Shown here: positions 47,112 through 59,886 of the stretch, piece by piece
Layout of the letters: every line of letters starts with the position of its first letter
Position numbering within the stretch: position 1 is the first letter of the stretch
Assembly (NCBI GenBank): GCA_948567375.1
Contig: OX419755.1
Location: 24,061,001 to 24,125,000 of the forward strand
DNA from: Lunularia cruciata
Taxonomy: Eukaryota; Streptophyta; Marchantiopsida; Lunulariales; Lunulariaceae
Reading direction: 5' to 3'
DNA: 64,000 bases
Notes under the pieces: model-generated
What the model was told of the DNA's origin: nothing
Seen by the model: only the letters and a program-made list of their open reading frames with translations
Database searches by the model: none
Made by a program: the position numbers and the translations under genes

Positions 47112-48068
47112 ATGGGGAAACTTCCAGTTTTCTTTGGCAAAGATAGAGAAGATGTAGAGGCCTTTGTGAGAGACTTCAAGAGAACTTGCAGAGGAAGCAA
47201 TGAGAGGAGGAAAAATGAGTGGACCTCATTATTACCAGATTTCTTTGAGTATGCAGCATTTCCATGATATAGTGTTAAGGAAGGGTGAGGATGATGTAGA
47301 GAATACTATGATTGGCATAAGGGCCATGCTCACCAAGAATTTTGTGGGACGATTGAGACCACAAATTAGAAGCAAGGTGAGATATGAGAAACCTTCTTCC
47401 AAGGTTGAAGCTATCAAAATTGCAATTCGTATGGAGGAGAGTTTGGAAAGAGATGAGAGTGATTTGGTGGTGAAGAAGGTTGTGCATCCTCCTCAAGCTT
47501 ACAAGTATGGTGGAACTTCTGATATACTTTGGCAGCAAGGGTTGCACCACAAGTAGTAGTTGCTCCAGTTCTTGCACTTCCACCAAAGGATCCACTTCAA
47601 ACCATCACAAAACAACTTGCAGATCTCAAGATCAATGTGGTGCAACTATGGGAGAAAAGAGAGGTGGATCAAAATGTAGGGAGAGTGCCTAGGAGTTTTG
47701 GAAACTATCCATATAGAGGAGGCCAACAGGCCAACAATTTCAATGAGAGAAATTGTTTTGGTTGTGGAGGAAGAGGCCATATCCAAAGGAATTGCCCAAA
47801 TTCCACTTACCATGGAGGAAGGGGTTATGAGGGAGCCAATAGAGGGAAAGAGGGAGGAAGTGAAACCCAAGCGGCTCCTAATCCAAACAAAGGTAAGGAG
47901 ATAGCATCCATAGATGTGGTTGAGAGCAAGTATGAGAAGGAGAGTGCTCAAACTCCAAGGGTCTTAATTTGGAGCTTTTGGCACAGAGAAGAAGAGATTT
48001 TGTTTTGTAAAGGATGTACACTCTTCTCAACGATTTACTCTAAGCAAGGATACTCCTATGTCTACTAG
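47112..48068 (+). pseudogene. Gag of the family-B element
   Basis: The Met at 47112 starts MGKLPVFFGKDREDVEAFVR, a typical gag opening. About 75 residues of the gag core are deleted near 47270 compared with the minus-strand copy. A conserved FVGRLRPQIRSKVRYEKPSS block follows, then a Pro-rich linker with LQTITKQLADLKINVVQLWE. The zinc knuckle CFGCGGRGHIQRNC (47755) is perfect. Stops near 47290 and 47555 and a frame change break it. Confidence 0.85.
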
Positions 48069-49085
48069 GAGCACTTGCACCTCAACACCATCAACAACAA
48101 AGACTCCAAGGAAGAAGTTGGGGATAGAGGACTTCTTGATTTCAAAGCAACAATGGAACTACAATGTGTTGGAGGATGTTGGTAGTCATAATGCTAATAT
48201 CATAGTGGGACAATTGATTACTTTGACTCCTACTTTGAGAAAGGAGCTTAGAGGTGGTTTGAGTTCTACAAGGAGCAAGAGGAAGAAGAAGGCAAAAGCT
48301 CTAGTATCAATGGGGGTGGTGGATGCCAAGCTAGCACCATGGGAGGCTTGTGAATATGCCTCCAAGATTGATGTGAGAGTGAATGGTCACATCATCAAGA
48401 ATGCATTGGTTGCTGGAGGATCAGTAGTGAATGCTATGTCAAAAAGGTTGATGAAGAAGGTGGGTATAATACCCTCAAGACCTTCAACATTTGTGGTGAA
48501 CATGGCAAACAAACAACAAGTTCAACCAGTATGGGTGATGGATAAGGTGGTAGTTTCAGTTATGGGAGTTCAAAATCTCATGACTTTTCAAGTCTTGAAG
48601 GATGCAAGCTATGACTTACTTCTTGGGAGGCCATGGTTGAGAGCAACATGCACAATTTATTGATGGCACAAAGGGTACTTGAGGATTGGGCCATCAAACC
48701 ATAGAGTCATAGTTCCTATGACTAACACAACCAACACTTCATATTTAACTATACCATCTTCAGATTCCAAAAAAGGAGCTTTAGGTGTGAACACGACGAG
48801 CATGGAGGAGGAGACTTCCACAAAGGAGGATGAATTTAAATCCGATTCAGATGTGTATCCTTTGTGTGCTATGGATTTTACATCTAAGCCAGAGGTTTTG
48901 AAGGACCCAAATAAATCACCATTGACACTTGAGGAGGTAGAGAGAAGGTTAGCTACCCTCCGGTATGGCCCAAATGTTACCAAGGAGGAGAAGGTGAGAT
49001 TTAAGGAGATTTTCTGCAAGTTCATCCATGTGTTTGCTTTCAGTTACAAGGATTTGAAGGATGCACCTTGGAGGAGCACAAGATA
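48069..49085 (+). pseudogene. Aspartic protease of the family-B element, active-site Asp replaced
   Basis: The retropepsin domain lies at about 48360-48655. The active site reads NALVAGGSVVNAMS, where the family pattern is V-Asp-Gly-Gly-Ser; the codon GCT needs a single base change from GAT. The flap/end motif YDLLLGRPWL is intact. A Ser/Glu/Asp-rich linker follows (48740-48900). Then EERLATLRYG-like and KFIHVFAFSYKDLK blocks lead to RT. Stops near 48661 and 49085. Confidence 0.85.
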
Positions 49086-50402
49086 GAGGTGGAGTCACAT
49101 GCAAGACCAATCCACCAAAAGCAACATCGCATCAGCCCAACAATATCTTTTGTTGTGAAGGAGAAGATTGATAAGCTTAAGGAGGCTGGATTTATCTTTG
49201 AGGTGGAAAATTCAAAATAGGTGTCTCCAATTGTCATTGTAAAGAAAAAGAATGGCAAGCTTCAAGTATGTAGGATTACAAGAAGCTCAATGTTGTTACC
49301 AAGAAGGACTACTACCCATCACCATTCCTTGATGAGATCTTGGAGGAGGTTGAAGTTCATGAAAGGTACAGTTTTGGAGATGGTTATATTGCATATAACC
49401 AAATCAAGATTGCACCAGAGCATCAACAACTCACCACATTCACCACACCTTGGAGAACTTACACTTTCAAAGTCATGCCTTTTGGGCTTTGCAATGTTCC
49501 AGCCACATTCCAATGGTTCATGAACAATGTATTTAAACCTTTCATTGGGAAATTTGTGAGAGACTTCATTGATGACTTGTGTGTCTATGGGAGCAAGGAG
49601 GAGCACTTTGAGTACCTAATCAAGGTCTTGCAATGCTTGGATGAGGCAAATGCATCACTCAACCCAGAGAAGTGCATTTTTGGATGTGAAGAAGGTCTTT
49701 TTTTGGGGCACATCATCTCCAAGGATGGAATAGCAATTGATCCTAGGAAGGTGAGGAAAATCTCAGACCTTCCATTCCTTTCAAGCTTGACAAAGTTACG
49801 CCAATTTTTGGGGATGGTTGGGTACTATAGGAGGTTCATCTTCTCATTTTCCAACAAGGCTTATGCATTGACCATCTACATGAAGAAGGGTGTAGATTAC
49901 ATGGTGATTTTAGAAGACAAAGAGGTTCTCAAAGCTTTTGAGAAGCTCAAGAAATCCCTTGTTGTAGCTCCAATTCTTGCTAAACCTGATTGAAATAAGC
50001 CTTTCATCCTCTACACTGATGCTTCTAATGTAGCTATAAGATGCACTCTTAGTCAATTAGACCAAGATGGCCATGATCATCCAATATGCTAGTAGGCAGA
50101 TAGTTTTAGCAAAGAAGAACTACTCTATCATAGAGAGAGAAGGGTTGGTAGTGATCTTTGGTCTCAAGAAGTTTAGACACTACTTGATTGGAGGGAAAGC
50201 TACCATTGTCACAGATCACAAGGCTTTGAAGTACATCTTCAACAAGCCTAATGTTGAAGTAAGACTAGCAAGGTGGATGATAATCTTGTTTGAGTATGAC
50301 TACACCATTGAGGATAGGCCAGGAAAGAAACATGCAAATGTTGATTTGTTATCTAGAGCTTATGATCATGATGGGATGAGCCAATGGATGATTCCTTCCT
50401 AG
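49086..50402 (+). pseudogene. Reverse transcriptase / RNase H of the family-B element
   Basis: RT begins with a damaged SPIVIVKKKNGKLQVC (49221). A one-base shift leads to YSFGDGYIAYNQIKIAPEHQ and VMPFGLCNVPATFQWFMNNV. The catalytic FIDD is intact (FVRDFIDDLCVYG). The connection FLGMVGYYRRFIFSF is followed by RNase H (LYTDASNVAI after a stop at 49992, ASRQIVLAKKNYSIIEREGL, TDHKALKYIFNKP). The longest open stretch is 217 residues (49340-49993). Confidence 0.92.
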
Positions 50403-51742
50403 ATGAGGAGCTCATGACAATCTCAATCACTCAAGAGGTTCCAATGGAGTACAAGGAGATTGTGGATTTTGTGAAAAGAGGTAACTATCCAGAAGAGATG
50501 CATGTTAGGGAGAGGAAGGCCCTTGTAGCAAGATCTAGACCTTACACAATGGGGGAAGATATTCTTTTCCACCAAGGAGTAGATGGTCTACTTCAAGGAG
50601 CAGTGGGTAAGGAAGAGTCTATCCTACTCATAAAGGAGTTTCATGAAGGTTTAGTATGTGGAGTACACTTTGTAGGAAAGGTGACTGATTTCAAGATTCT
50701 AGATGCAGGTTACCATTGGAGAGGGATTTTCAAAGATTGTCTTGATTATTGCAAAACTTGTCATGTTTGTCAAGCTTTTGCTAGAAATTCTACATCCACT
50801 CCACCACTTAGATCAATTCTATTGCTAGGACCTTTTGAGAAGTGGGGAACTGATTTTGTAGGTTTTCTCAATAGAACCCCAAGGAACAATCGATATATTG
50901 TGGTAGTTATTGATTACCTTACCAAGTGAGTTGAGGCTAGACCATTGAGGGACAAGAATGAAGATGAAGTTGGTAGATTTCTTTATGAATGCATTATCAC
51001 TAGGTTTGGATGCCTTTTGGAGTTGGTTTCTAATAGAGAAGGAGAGTTTACATGAAGCATTACTACAACCATACTACGACATTTCTCTATCACACAGAGA
51101 GTAACTACATCCTAAAAGCCAAATTCCAATGGCTTGGCAGAGAGAACCAATCAGACCTTGTGCATGATGTTGGCCAAAGGTGCAGAAATGGAGGGGGCTA
51201 AACATCATTGGGACAAGAGGATTCATGCAGTTTTGTGGGAGTATATGACAATTATGAAGACTTCCATCAGGTATTCTCCATTTCAATTGGTATATGGTAT
51301 TGAGTATACCTTACCTATTCACTTTGATTTTCATACCTTTTAAAGCATTCATAGGAGATTGAAGAAAGCATAAGGAGGTGATGCAAAGAAGTCAAGGAAG
51401 GAACAACTCATGGAGTTGGAAGAGGCAAGAGTAGTTGCTATGGTTTGAGTGGAGCACACCCAAAGGAAACAAAAGGAGAGCTATGACAAGAGGCAAGACA
51501 AGAAGAAGGTGGAGCCTTTCAAAGAAGGTGATTGGGTAATATTGTTTGATTTTATTTGATTCAAGGGAGTGCAAAAGAAGTTTTTGCCTAAGTACTTTGG
51601 ATCTTTCATAGTGGAGAAGGTTTGGGGCAATTACATCTATGATCTCAGAGAGTAGGGAGGAAGACACTTTGATAGGATTAACCATGATAAGTTGAAAATG
51701 TATCATAGAAGTAGAGAGACCTTCACTTTGAGGACAAAGTGA
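50384..51742 (+). pseudogene. Integrase of the family-B element
   Basis: Open 50384-50929, then broken. The zinc region keeps CKTCHVCQ. The first catalytic Asp is in KWGTDFVG. The second site reads LVSNREGEF where the related fragment at 63610 has LVSDRGGDF, so Asp is Asn here. Glu is present in GLAERTNQTL. The C-terminal block KKVEPFKEGDWVILFDF is followed by PKYFGSFIVEKV (GPY-like) and the frame stops at 51742, eight bases before the purine tract. No chromodomain. Confidence 0.9.
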
Positions 51743-51749
51743 AAACTTA

Positions 51750-51762
51750 GTCCAGGGGTAAA
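51750..51762 (+). other. Polypurine tract of the family-B element
   Basis: CCAGGGGTAAA directly precedes the 3' LTR start TGTAACACCC. Confidence 0.7.
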
Positions 51763-52450
51763 TGTAACACCCATTTGTGCATGTGTGTGGTATTGTGATA
51801 TTTAGCTTGGTATTACAAGTACTTGAGAGATATTTTTATATAAAGATAAAGGATGGTTCTACATTAGTCATGATAAGCTAAAATTAGTCATTGCTAAGAT
51901 AGAGGGGACCTTACTTTAGAGGAAGTGGAAAAGATGAGCACCACTATTTTGGATTCTAATGTGCTGACTTGATATTATACTTAGGTGTTTGGCTTTGAGG
52001 AAAGAGTTGAGAACTCTTGGGCCCGCAAGTCTTTTTGTTTTGGATTCTTTATAGTCCAAGGATAGCCCATGTGAAGCAATCTTTGACTTAGTGGTTGGGT
52101 CACGATAAGATCACATGCTTAGTGGAATATGCTCATGTAGATGGATATTCCTTTATAATTTTTGACTTTACTTGAATTTAAGCCTAGTAACTTGAGTTAC
52201 TCCAATAATTAGTAACTTTGGTGCGTAACTATTTCACAAGTATATAAACAAGAAGTGAGGAGGTACTCATCATCCTTTCATTTGCAACTATCTCTCTCAT
52301 TTAGTTCTCTAGTGAGCAATGTCTTGAGTTTTGGAGTATTAGCCTTGGAAGAGTATGATGGATTTGGGGTTCTTTGCCTTCTTAGTCCATGGTGAGCTAC
52401 CATAATAGCCATCAAAGGTTCATCTTGAGTGAGAGACAAGCCGGCTTACA
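51763..52450 (+). repeat. 3' LTR of the family-B element
   Basis: 688 bp from TGTAACACCC to AGCCGGCTTACA. The TATA box TATATAAA is at 52241-52248. It is used here as the reference for the family-B LTR. Confidence 0.92.
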
Positions 52451-54164
52451 ATGTTGCATCCTCAAAGAAATCTGGTAATAATGAGGCTTACTCATTCTTT
52501 GTCCTCTCATAGTTTCCGATGCAAGTTCTCTTGAAGTCTCTCACAAAGGCCTCCATATCTTCTCCATCTTTGCCAAAGAAAATTGGGATTTTCCCCATCT
52601 TAACCCCTCACTATGTTTCTTTTCTCTCAATTTTCCTTTTTCTCTTTTCTTTTCTCTCACTCTATACCTAATGGAGTATGTGCATGACTAACACCATTTG
52701 AGAATAATCCACCCTAGGGAATACAAAGGGTTCAAGTTGATCCAAGACTTCTAGAGCAACATCAAATCCTAGAGTGCATATTAATCAGGACGCTCATGGT
52801 AAGTTTATCCATAAGTTGAAAGATTATCTCCATCACCAATCTTAAGAACTAGCTGATGAAGGTGGTAGTATTTTTGTAGCTGTACTAAGACTCTCTACAA
52901 GATCCTTCACCAAAGTCTCCAAAAATGCTTTTACTCCATTAAACTCATGTCCTTTTGGAAGTCCTTTAACTCCACAAACCTCACACAACTCCTTGGTCTT
53001 AGATCTTCTCCCTCCCAATCTTGGTGAAGAAGGTCCAACATGCAAACCCAAGTCAAGTAATCCTTTCTTTTCTCTCAATCTCTTGCTCTCAAAGATCAAT
53101 ATATATGAATTTGCCTTATTTTCCTTCTCTCCACATAGAAAGCACTTAGACTCACTCTTTCCTCCAAGTGGTGTAGGTTTTTGGATCCTCTCAACACTCT
53201 TCAAATTCTATTCTAAACTCTCTTTTCCTCAAATCCACCCATACAATCACCTCAAACCCTTGGGGAACCTTTCATAGTCTCAATTTTCCACTCTTGATGA
53301 TCCTCCATGTTCTCAAGATGAATCTAAATAATCAAATGTGTTTTTTGTTGCTCTCAAACTCCTCATGCATGAGATCTCAACTCTGTAAAATTAATCATTT
53401 CTCACAATGTTACTCAAATCTCTCAACAGGTATCTCAAATTCCTCTGAATTTTTTCACATATGATCACAACTCTAGGGCATCACTCCTTAAAAAATTCAA
53501 GGTCTTTTCACTGAGCAATTTGGCCTAGACACCTTTCTATTCGGCACACATATTTCAGATTTGGTCTAAAAACCACCTCCCCCCCCCCTCCCATTTAAAA
53601 ACTCATAACTCCTTGCACAAGAATGATCTCTCTCTAATTTTTGTGTCAGCAGGTAGGATACAATGTAAAAACATTTCTTATAAATGTTCAGGAAAATCCA
53701 CTGAAAATTGAAGAAATGTCAGACTCTGTACAATTTTTCAAAGAACATGCAATTGCGGGAGCAGTTTATCTTATCAACTTTCAAAAATCCTAGCCTAGTG
53801 CGCATAGTAGCTCTCATAATAATTTCAAGTGTGATAACTAAAAGATAACCCAAGCTATCATGTGTAGAATTTTCAAGTCCAAATCTCAAACTTGAGATTT
53901 TGCCAAAATCACCTTAATCCCCAAAATTTGCAATCCATCTCATATAATCTATCCAAATCCTCTCGTGTACAAGATATACAAAATCAGCTCAAAGACAACA
54001 TAATGAACTATAGGGTATGCAAATGGGTACAGGTTCTCTAACATAAGTTCAACCCTATCCTCCCCTAAAGTTCTCTCTAAGTGAGCTCTCTTCTATCTAA
54101 TATAGAATTGTATTGCGAAACATTATCTTGCATTCTAGAGTGATCCCAACAATAGAACCAAAAA
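52451..54164 (-). pseudogene. Minus-strand family-B element, 5' internal part
   Basis: Reading from 54164 leftwards: primer site, a non-coding-looking stretch with a 10-base C run on the plus strand at 53579-53588, the upstream zinc-finger frame (53204-52842), and the start of gag ending in LPDFFEDAT near 52460. It is homologous throughout to 45551-47260 of the plus-strand element. The plus-strand element was inserted in gag, and the other side resumes at 44966. Confidence 0.85.
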
Positions 54165-54379
54165 TGTGAGTTGGCCAGTCTCTCACTCAAGATGAACCTC
54201 TGATGGCTATTATGGTATCAAACCATGGACTAAGAAGGTAAAGAACCCAACTCCGTCGTACTCCTCTAAGGCTAACACTCCAAGACTCAAGACATTACTT
54301 ACTAGAGAACTCAATGAGAGATAGATAATTCCAAATGAAAGCATGATGAGTACCTCCTCATCCCTTGTTTATATACTTG

Positions 54380-56287
54380 TGTGGTACCCACATTTTTCAT
54401 TTTGGATGAGTTTAGAAGAAGAAATGCCTTGCTTAAACCAAATTGAAACCAAATGGAGAAGAAATGAGTGCAAACCTATGATTTGATCAGACCCGAGGAA
54501 GTCGACTTCAAGTAAGAAGAAGAAGGATTTGGACTGGATCCAACCCGAAGAAGCTTACTTTGTGTCAAAGAAGGGAAAAACTCGGATCAGACGTTAAGGA
54601 GGGCAAACCCGAAGGAGAAATAGAAGTTACAAGTCAGGATTTTTGCGGGGGCCATATCTCAATGCACACAAGTCCAAATCAAACATGTTATATTTCGTTG
54701 GAAGCATCTTGTTCAGGGCTTTCCATTGCCACAAAAATCGAAAATTTTGGAGGTCTGTAGAAGAAGTTACAACCATTTGAAGTTTCTGGAGTAGATGTAC
54801 TTCGGGTCAAAGTGTCATCGGGTCAATGTGACTTCGGATTTCGTACTTCGTACTTCGGGTTTACATGACTTCGGGTCTAAAGACTTTGACTCAAGATGAA
54901 AATGACTAAATCAGAGGTAGTCTGACCTCGAAGTGCAGTGAAGGTGAATTTGGGAGTTTTGCCAGAGGGATCAGAGGAAGTTAGAGTAGAGAAAGAAGAT
55001 AGTTAGAATACCCATGACTTCAATTTCAGTTCTAATTGAAGATGGAACATGAATTGAAGGAGAAATAACAATAGTGAATAAACCCGAAGTGCAGGATCAG
55101 ACAATTAGTGTCTTCGGGTTAGTAACATGAGTGATTAGGAGAAAGTGGGTTACAAATTGAAGGTGTAGATAGTATATTCATGGTTTCAATTACAATTCTT
55201 GATGATGACACAATAGAATTAGTAAAGGAATTGATAGTAGTTAAACCCGAGGTAAGAGAGATAGGAGTGCAGGTGTCTTTGGATTTGACATTTGACACTT
55301 TAGAGAAGAGTGGGTCGAAGGATGAGGAGTTAGATAGATTACCCGCTAGTGCAATTTCAGATCAGGAAAGAGAATTGCTGGATTTGGTAGAAGATGTAGG
55401 AGTTGTGAAACCCGAGGACAGAATAGTAGGAAGTAAGATTACTTCGGGTTCGGGTTTGAAAGCCAAGGAAGAAGTAGACATCGGATCGGATTAGTAACCA
55501 ATTTGAGATTTGAAGAGGCAGATATGAAAGTTGCATTGTCATTTCGGATCTGCAGGTTAGAACAGTTGATGTAGAATCGGTATAGTTGTTAGAACTGTTG
55601 ATTGCTTCACTATTTAAGAGTGGCATTTGTATGAAATTGTTGTTCAGTGCTCATTATTTCTGAGATTAGATAAAGCAAAGTGCTGTAAAGCAGTGCTCGT
55701 CGCTTGAGCTTGGTTCCGAGTATCAACTTTGTATTTGTGGTTGTGAATGTTTGGAGAAATTGGAAGTGCAAGTCAGTGTGCTTGTTGGATGTTGGATTCC
55801 ACAGCCTTGATCTTCATTCTGTGTGTTTGATCTTGAGTGAAGTGCAATCGAAGCAATGCCTTGACAGATCTGAGAGGAATTGTAGTGTTGGTAGTATTCT
55901 GCATTTGTGAGTGCAGTACAAAGTTGATGTGAAGCAATTTTGATCAAGGAAGTTGTGCCTTCAGTGGAAGGGTGGAACACAATTCTGAGGCAAAGTTGTT
56001 TTGCAGTGAAGTGCCGTTTTCGGGAGAGCCTGAATCATCACAATCAAGATTGTTTGGAAAGATTTGATGGAGTTGTGATTAAGGAGTGTGAATTTGTGAC
56101 AAGACTGCGAGTCAGTGCTTGTTACTCTCTTCTGGGTGTGGTTTCTACCTGAGAGACTAAAGAAGAACTCAAGAAGAACTGAAATTGTTACTTTGCTTCG
56201 TATTTGGACATTTCTGACTCGTATCTCTGCGGGAACGAACTTTACTTACCCGATTACCACAAAAGTGATATTTGCTGGGTTGTCACA
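54380..56287 (+). repeat. Family-A solo LTR with target duplication ACTTG
   Basis: It runs from TGTGGTACCCACA to GGTTGTCACA, 1908 bp. ACTTG at 54375-54379 is repeated exactly at 56288-56292. The sense strand is plus, again opposite to the host family-B LTR. About twelve copies of CCCGAAG/CTTCGGG or one-base variants are spread through it. Confidence 0.93.
55013..55494 (+). pseudogene. C-terminal part of the LTR-encoded protein (aORF)
   Basis: The open frame 55180-55494 carries VREIGVQVSLDLTFDTLEKS and ends GLKAKEEVDIGSD. The acidic upstream unit MVSITILDDDTIELVKEL (55180) is repeated in decayed form at 55013 (PMTSISVLIEDGT), period about 164 bases. The long N-terminal domain of the A1 LTRs is not present. 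Confidence 0.65.
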
Positions 56288-56766
56288 ACTTGTGAAATAG
56301 TTATGCACTAAAGTTACTATTACCCAAGTAATTCAAGTTACTAGGCTAAAAGTCAAGTAAAGTCAAAAAGTATAAAGGAATATCCATCCACATGGGTATA
56401 TTCTACTAAGCCTATGATCTTATCTTGACTTAATAACTTAGTCAAGGATTCCTCACATGTGCTATCCTTGGACTAGAGAAGAATCCGAAACAAAAAGGCT
56501 TGCGGGCCCAAGAGTTCTCAACTCTTTCCTCAAAGCCAAACAATTAGGAATGATACCAAGTCAACACACTAGAATCCAAAATAATGGTGCTCATCTTTCC
56601 TACTTCCTCTAAATTAAGGTCCCCTCTATCTTAGCTATGACTAACTTTAGCTAATCATGACTAATATAGAACCATCATTTATCTCTATATAAATAATATC
56701 TCTCAAGTATTTTTAATACTAAGCTAAATATCATAACACCACATACATGCACAAATGGGTGTTATA

Positions 56767-58258
56767 GGTCATCTCTATAATAGTTCTCTCAATAGATTGT
56801 TAGGCTATAGCATTAAAATCCATCAAGAAAAATATAGCAAGTATCCATCCAAGAAGAAGACAAGGATAAAACTAAGTTTACCACCAATTGGGGCACCTTT
56901 TCTTACAATCAAATGCACTTTGGGTTGTGTAATGCTCCCACTACTTTCCAATGGATGATGAAGGTGATTTTTAACAATTTTTTGTGTGTTTGGTTAAAGG
57001 GAGGTACATTTAGATTACCTTTACCAAACTTTTGAAAGGTGTAATTTTGTTGGCTTGTCATTATTATTTTTATGTTTTCTTTGAGTGTGTACCCTACACA
57101 CTTAGAGAAATACTTCTTTGCAATGAAAGAAGGAATTCTTCTAGAGCATCAGGTCTCAAGCTGAGGTATTGAAGTCAATGTTGAGAAAGTGAAAGTAATC
57201 TCAGCTTTGGAATCACCTAAAAACATTTGGTAGTTGAGAGCCTTCTTGGGACATATTGGATACTACAAGCACTTTGTGTCAAATTATGAAATGCTTGTTG
57301 CACCACTAACAAAGCTTCTAAAGAAATCCAAAGACTATTTGTGGGAAGCAAAACAAGAAGAAGTTTTCTAGGTGTTGAAGAAGAAATTGGTTGAAGCACC
57401 AATTATGAGGGTGCCAAATTGGGATGTCCCTTTCCATATGTATGTGGACACTTTTTCCATGTCAATTGGAGTAGTCTTGAGTCAGAAGGACAAGAAGAAG
57501 AAAGACTATCTGATTTATTAAGCCAACCAATAGCTTCCAATTGCAGAAAAGAACTATTAAATGACTAAAAGAGAAGCACTCAAAATGATGTATGCCTGTA
57601 AGAAGTATTTCCACTATGTTTTGGGATACAACTTTGTCTTCTATGTGGACCACTATGCTTTGCAACATTTGGTAAAGAAGGCAGATTTGTTTGGGCAAAT
57701 TGCAAGATAGATCTTGTTGTTACAAGAATTCACATATACAATACAAGTAAGGAAGGGAGCTTTGTATTCAAATGCGGACTTTCTTTTCCAGGTTAGAAAC
57801 TCAGGACCAAGACTTGGAAGTCAATGATTGGTTTCTTGACAAAGAGTTATATCATTTGATGGCAATGCAAAGTATCAGGTATGCGGCCAAATATCACTAT
57901 CTTCATACTTGCCAGTGTCTTGAGGTATTGAACCCAAAGCACATGCAGTCTTCCTCAAGAAAGTGGGACCGCACCAACTAAAACACAACATTTTATTTAA
58001 AATGGGTGAAGATGAAGTACTTTAGAGATGCTTGGAATCATACAAAGTTGGAGGAGTAATTGAGTCCTTACATCAAAAGCATCAAGAATACAATATGCCC
58101 TAAAGAATATAGTAAAGAAAATTATTTCATCAAGGTACTGGTGGCCTATGATGTACAAGGATACTCAAGCCCATATCCAAAGTTATGATGCTTGTCAAAG
58201 AATAGGAAAGCCAATGGCTACTTCCTAGTGGCCTTTGAGACTGATTTTGGGATTTTGA
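56767..58258 (+). pseudogene. Family-A pol fragment A2 (RT to integrase start)
   Basis: It follows A1 RT from the middle of the palm (HFGLCNAPT-like at 56920) through RNase H. The strongest stretch is 57772-57981, SRLETQDQDLEVNDWFLDKE and SIRYAAKYHYLHT, matching 4049-4336 of A1. The FIDD active site is deleted: the sequence passes from a degraded FNNF into LCVWLKGG near 56985. It stops in the integrase zinc region at 58258, where chromovirus E2 begins. Many stops. Confidence 0.82.
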
Positions 58259-58859
58259 GACCCAAGGTCTTGTCCACACCCATGTGACCAGCTATTGGTA
58301 AATCATGGGCTTCTTGAAGGCTTACAACTCTAAGATCACCTTTGGCTAGAACATAGACCTGGTCCTCATGGAATAGAAGGCCTTCCTTGAAGGAGAAGGT
58401 GTTGTAATCCTTGTTTTATGTTGTAAGATGACCATGTACCATTTGGAAGAAGGGATCTTGTTGTAGAGCTGACCAAAACTTGATTTGGACCTTGGAGTCA
58501 ATTCACACAATTGTAATTGTTATTGTAATGAGAGGAAGAGACTTCAAATCAGGTCGCCATGATAGACCATCAGGATGAAATGGAACCAACCTGGTTTGTA
58601 CTCAAGTTTGATGTCAAACAATTGGAGTTGTTCCTCCTATCAATGATGTCAATTCTTTATGTGTTCCAAGTGTAAGGTCTGCAACAATGGTTTTTGATCA
58701 GTTTGCATGATCACTTGTTTCCCCCAAGAGATAATACCTCCATACTTTGGTGGCATATACCATTGCAAGTTGTTCTCGGTCTCAAGCAAAGTAATTTCTT
58801 TTAACTATATTTATTTGGCAAGACACAAAGGCAATGTGATGTAGTCCATTTGGGAATTC

Positions 58860-59886
58860 CTATTGCAACACAACTCCAATTGCAAAGTTAGAAGCATCAA
58901 AATCAACCACACAAGGTAACTGAGGATCATATGGTTGAAGGATAGGTCTTAAAGACACCATATGTTTCAACTTCTGGAATGCTTCTTTGTGCTTGGTGGT
59001 CCATTGGAAGCTCAAGTTCTTCTCCAAGAGGTCAATCAATGGTGCAGCCACATGAGCATAGTAATGAATAAACCATCAGTAAAAATTGGCCAATCCATTA
59101 AATGCCCGTACTTCTATAGCATCCTTTGGAGTAGACCAATCAGTAATGGCCTTGATTTTCTCCTCTTCTATCTTGATCCCCTCTCTGATGGGATCTTGTG
59201 ATCCAAGAAAGTAACTTCCTTTTGCCAAAAGGCACACTTTGACTTCTTGCAATAAAATTTCCATTGTCATAGTTGCCTTAAGACTTCTTGCACCTGATTC
59301 ATGTGTTTGACCTCTATCTTGCTATAGATTAAGATATCATCCAAGAACACCACTATGTACCAATCCAATACTCCCTCCAACACCTGATGCATCTGATCCA
59401 TGAAGACCGTTGGAGCATTAGAGAGCCCAAAAGGTAGAACTCTCCACTCAAAATGCCTATACCTTGTGCAAAAGGCAATCTTTTTACACATCCTCCCTAT
59501 CAATGGCAATTTGTCAATAGCCACTAGCAACATTAAGTTTGGAAAATTATTGTGCTCCACTCAATTGATCAAGCAAGTCATCAATCCGGGGCAACTGATA
59601 TGCATTCTTCACTATTATTAAGCTCACGAGAATCAACACAGAAACAAAGTCCTCCATCCTTCTTTGGAACAAATAGTATTGGTGCTTCCCAAGGAGAGGT
59701 ACTATGTTGTATGAAGTCCTTCTCCAACAACTCCATAAGTGTTGTTTGCAACTCTTCCAACTCCTTTGGTGAGAGTCTATAGATTGGTCTACTCACCGGA
59801 GTACTCCTTGGCAATAACTCAATCTTGAAGGGCATACCACGATCGAAGGGTAATCCCTTTGGCAGATCATCTAAAAACACATCCAC
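58860..59886 (-). pseudogene. Reverse transcriptase / RNase H of E2
   Basis: RT runs from [18 protein letters not shown] (59820) to [12 protein letters not shown] (59330), with the catalytic FLDD intact. A frameshift near 59600 splits it. RNase H resumes at 59051 ([16 protein letters not shown]). It matches E1 closely in order and sequence. Confidence 0.88.

Larger units (their letters stand above)
44967..52450 (+). mobile_element. Complete family-B Ty3/gypsy LTR retrotransposon
   Basis: The order is LTR 44967-45550, primer site, upstream zinc-finger region, gag, protease, RT/RNase H, integrase, purine tract and LTR 51763-52450, 7.48 kb. It lies inside a minus-strand copy of the same family. 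No chromodomain. Frames are largely open (up to 217 residues in RT) but with stops in every gene. The protease and integrase active sites are each mutated, so this copy cannot move by itself. Confidence 0.92.
54165..56766 (-). repeat. 5' LTR of the minus-strand family-B element, split by a family-A solo LTR
   Basis: It begins TGTGAGTTGGCC (54165) next to the primer site and ends GGGTGTTATA (56766), where the expected terminal CA reads TA. Without the insert it is about 689 bp. The nested family-A LTR sits right at the family-B TATA box. Confidence 0.88.

Noticed and set aside
53579-53588. Run of ten C as a regulatory site
   Set aside because: It corresponds to a shorter G run at about 46132-46136 in the sister element and looks like homopolymer slippage.
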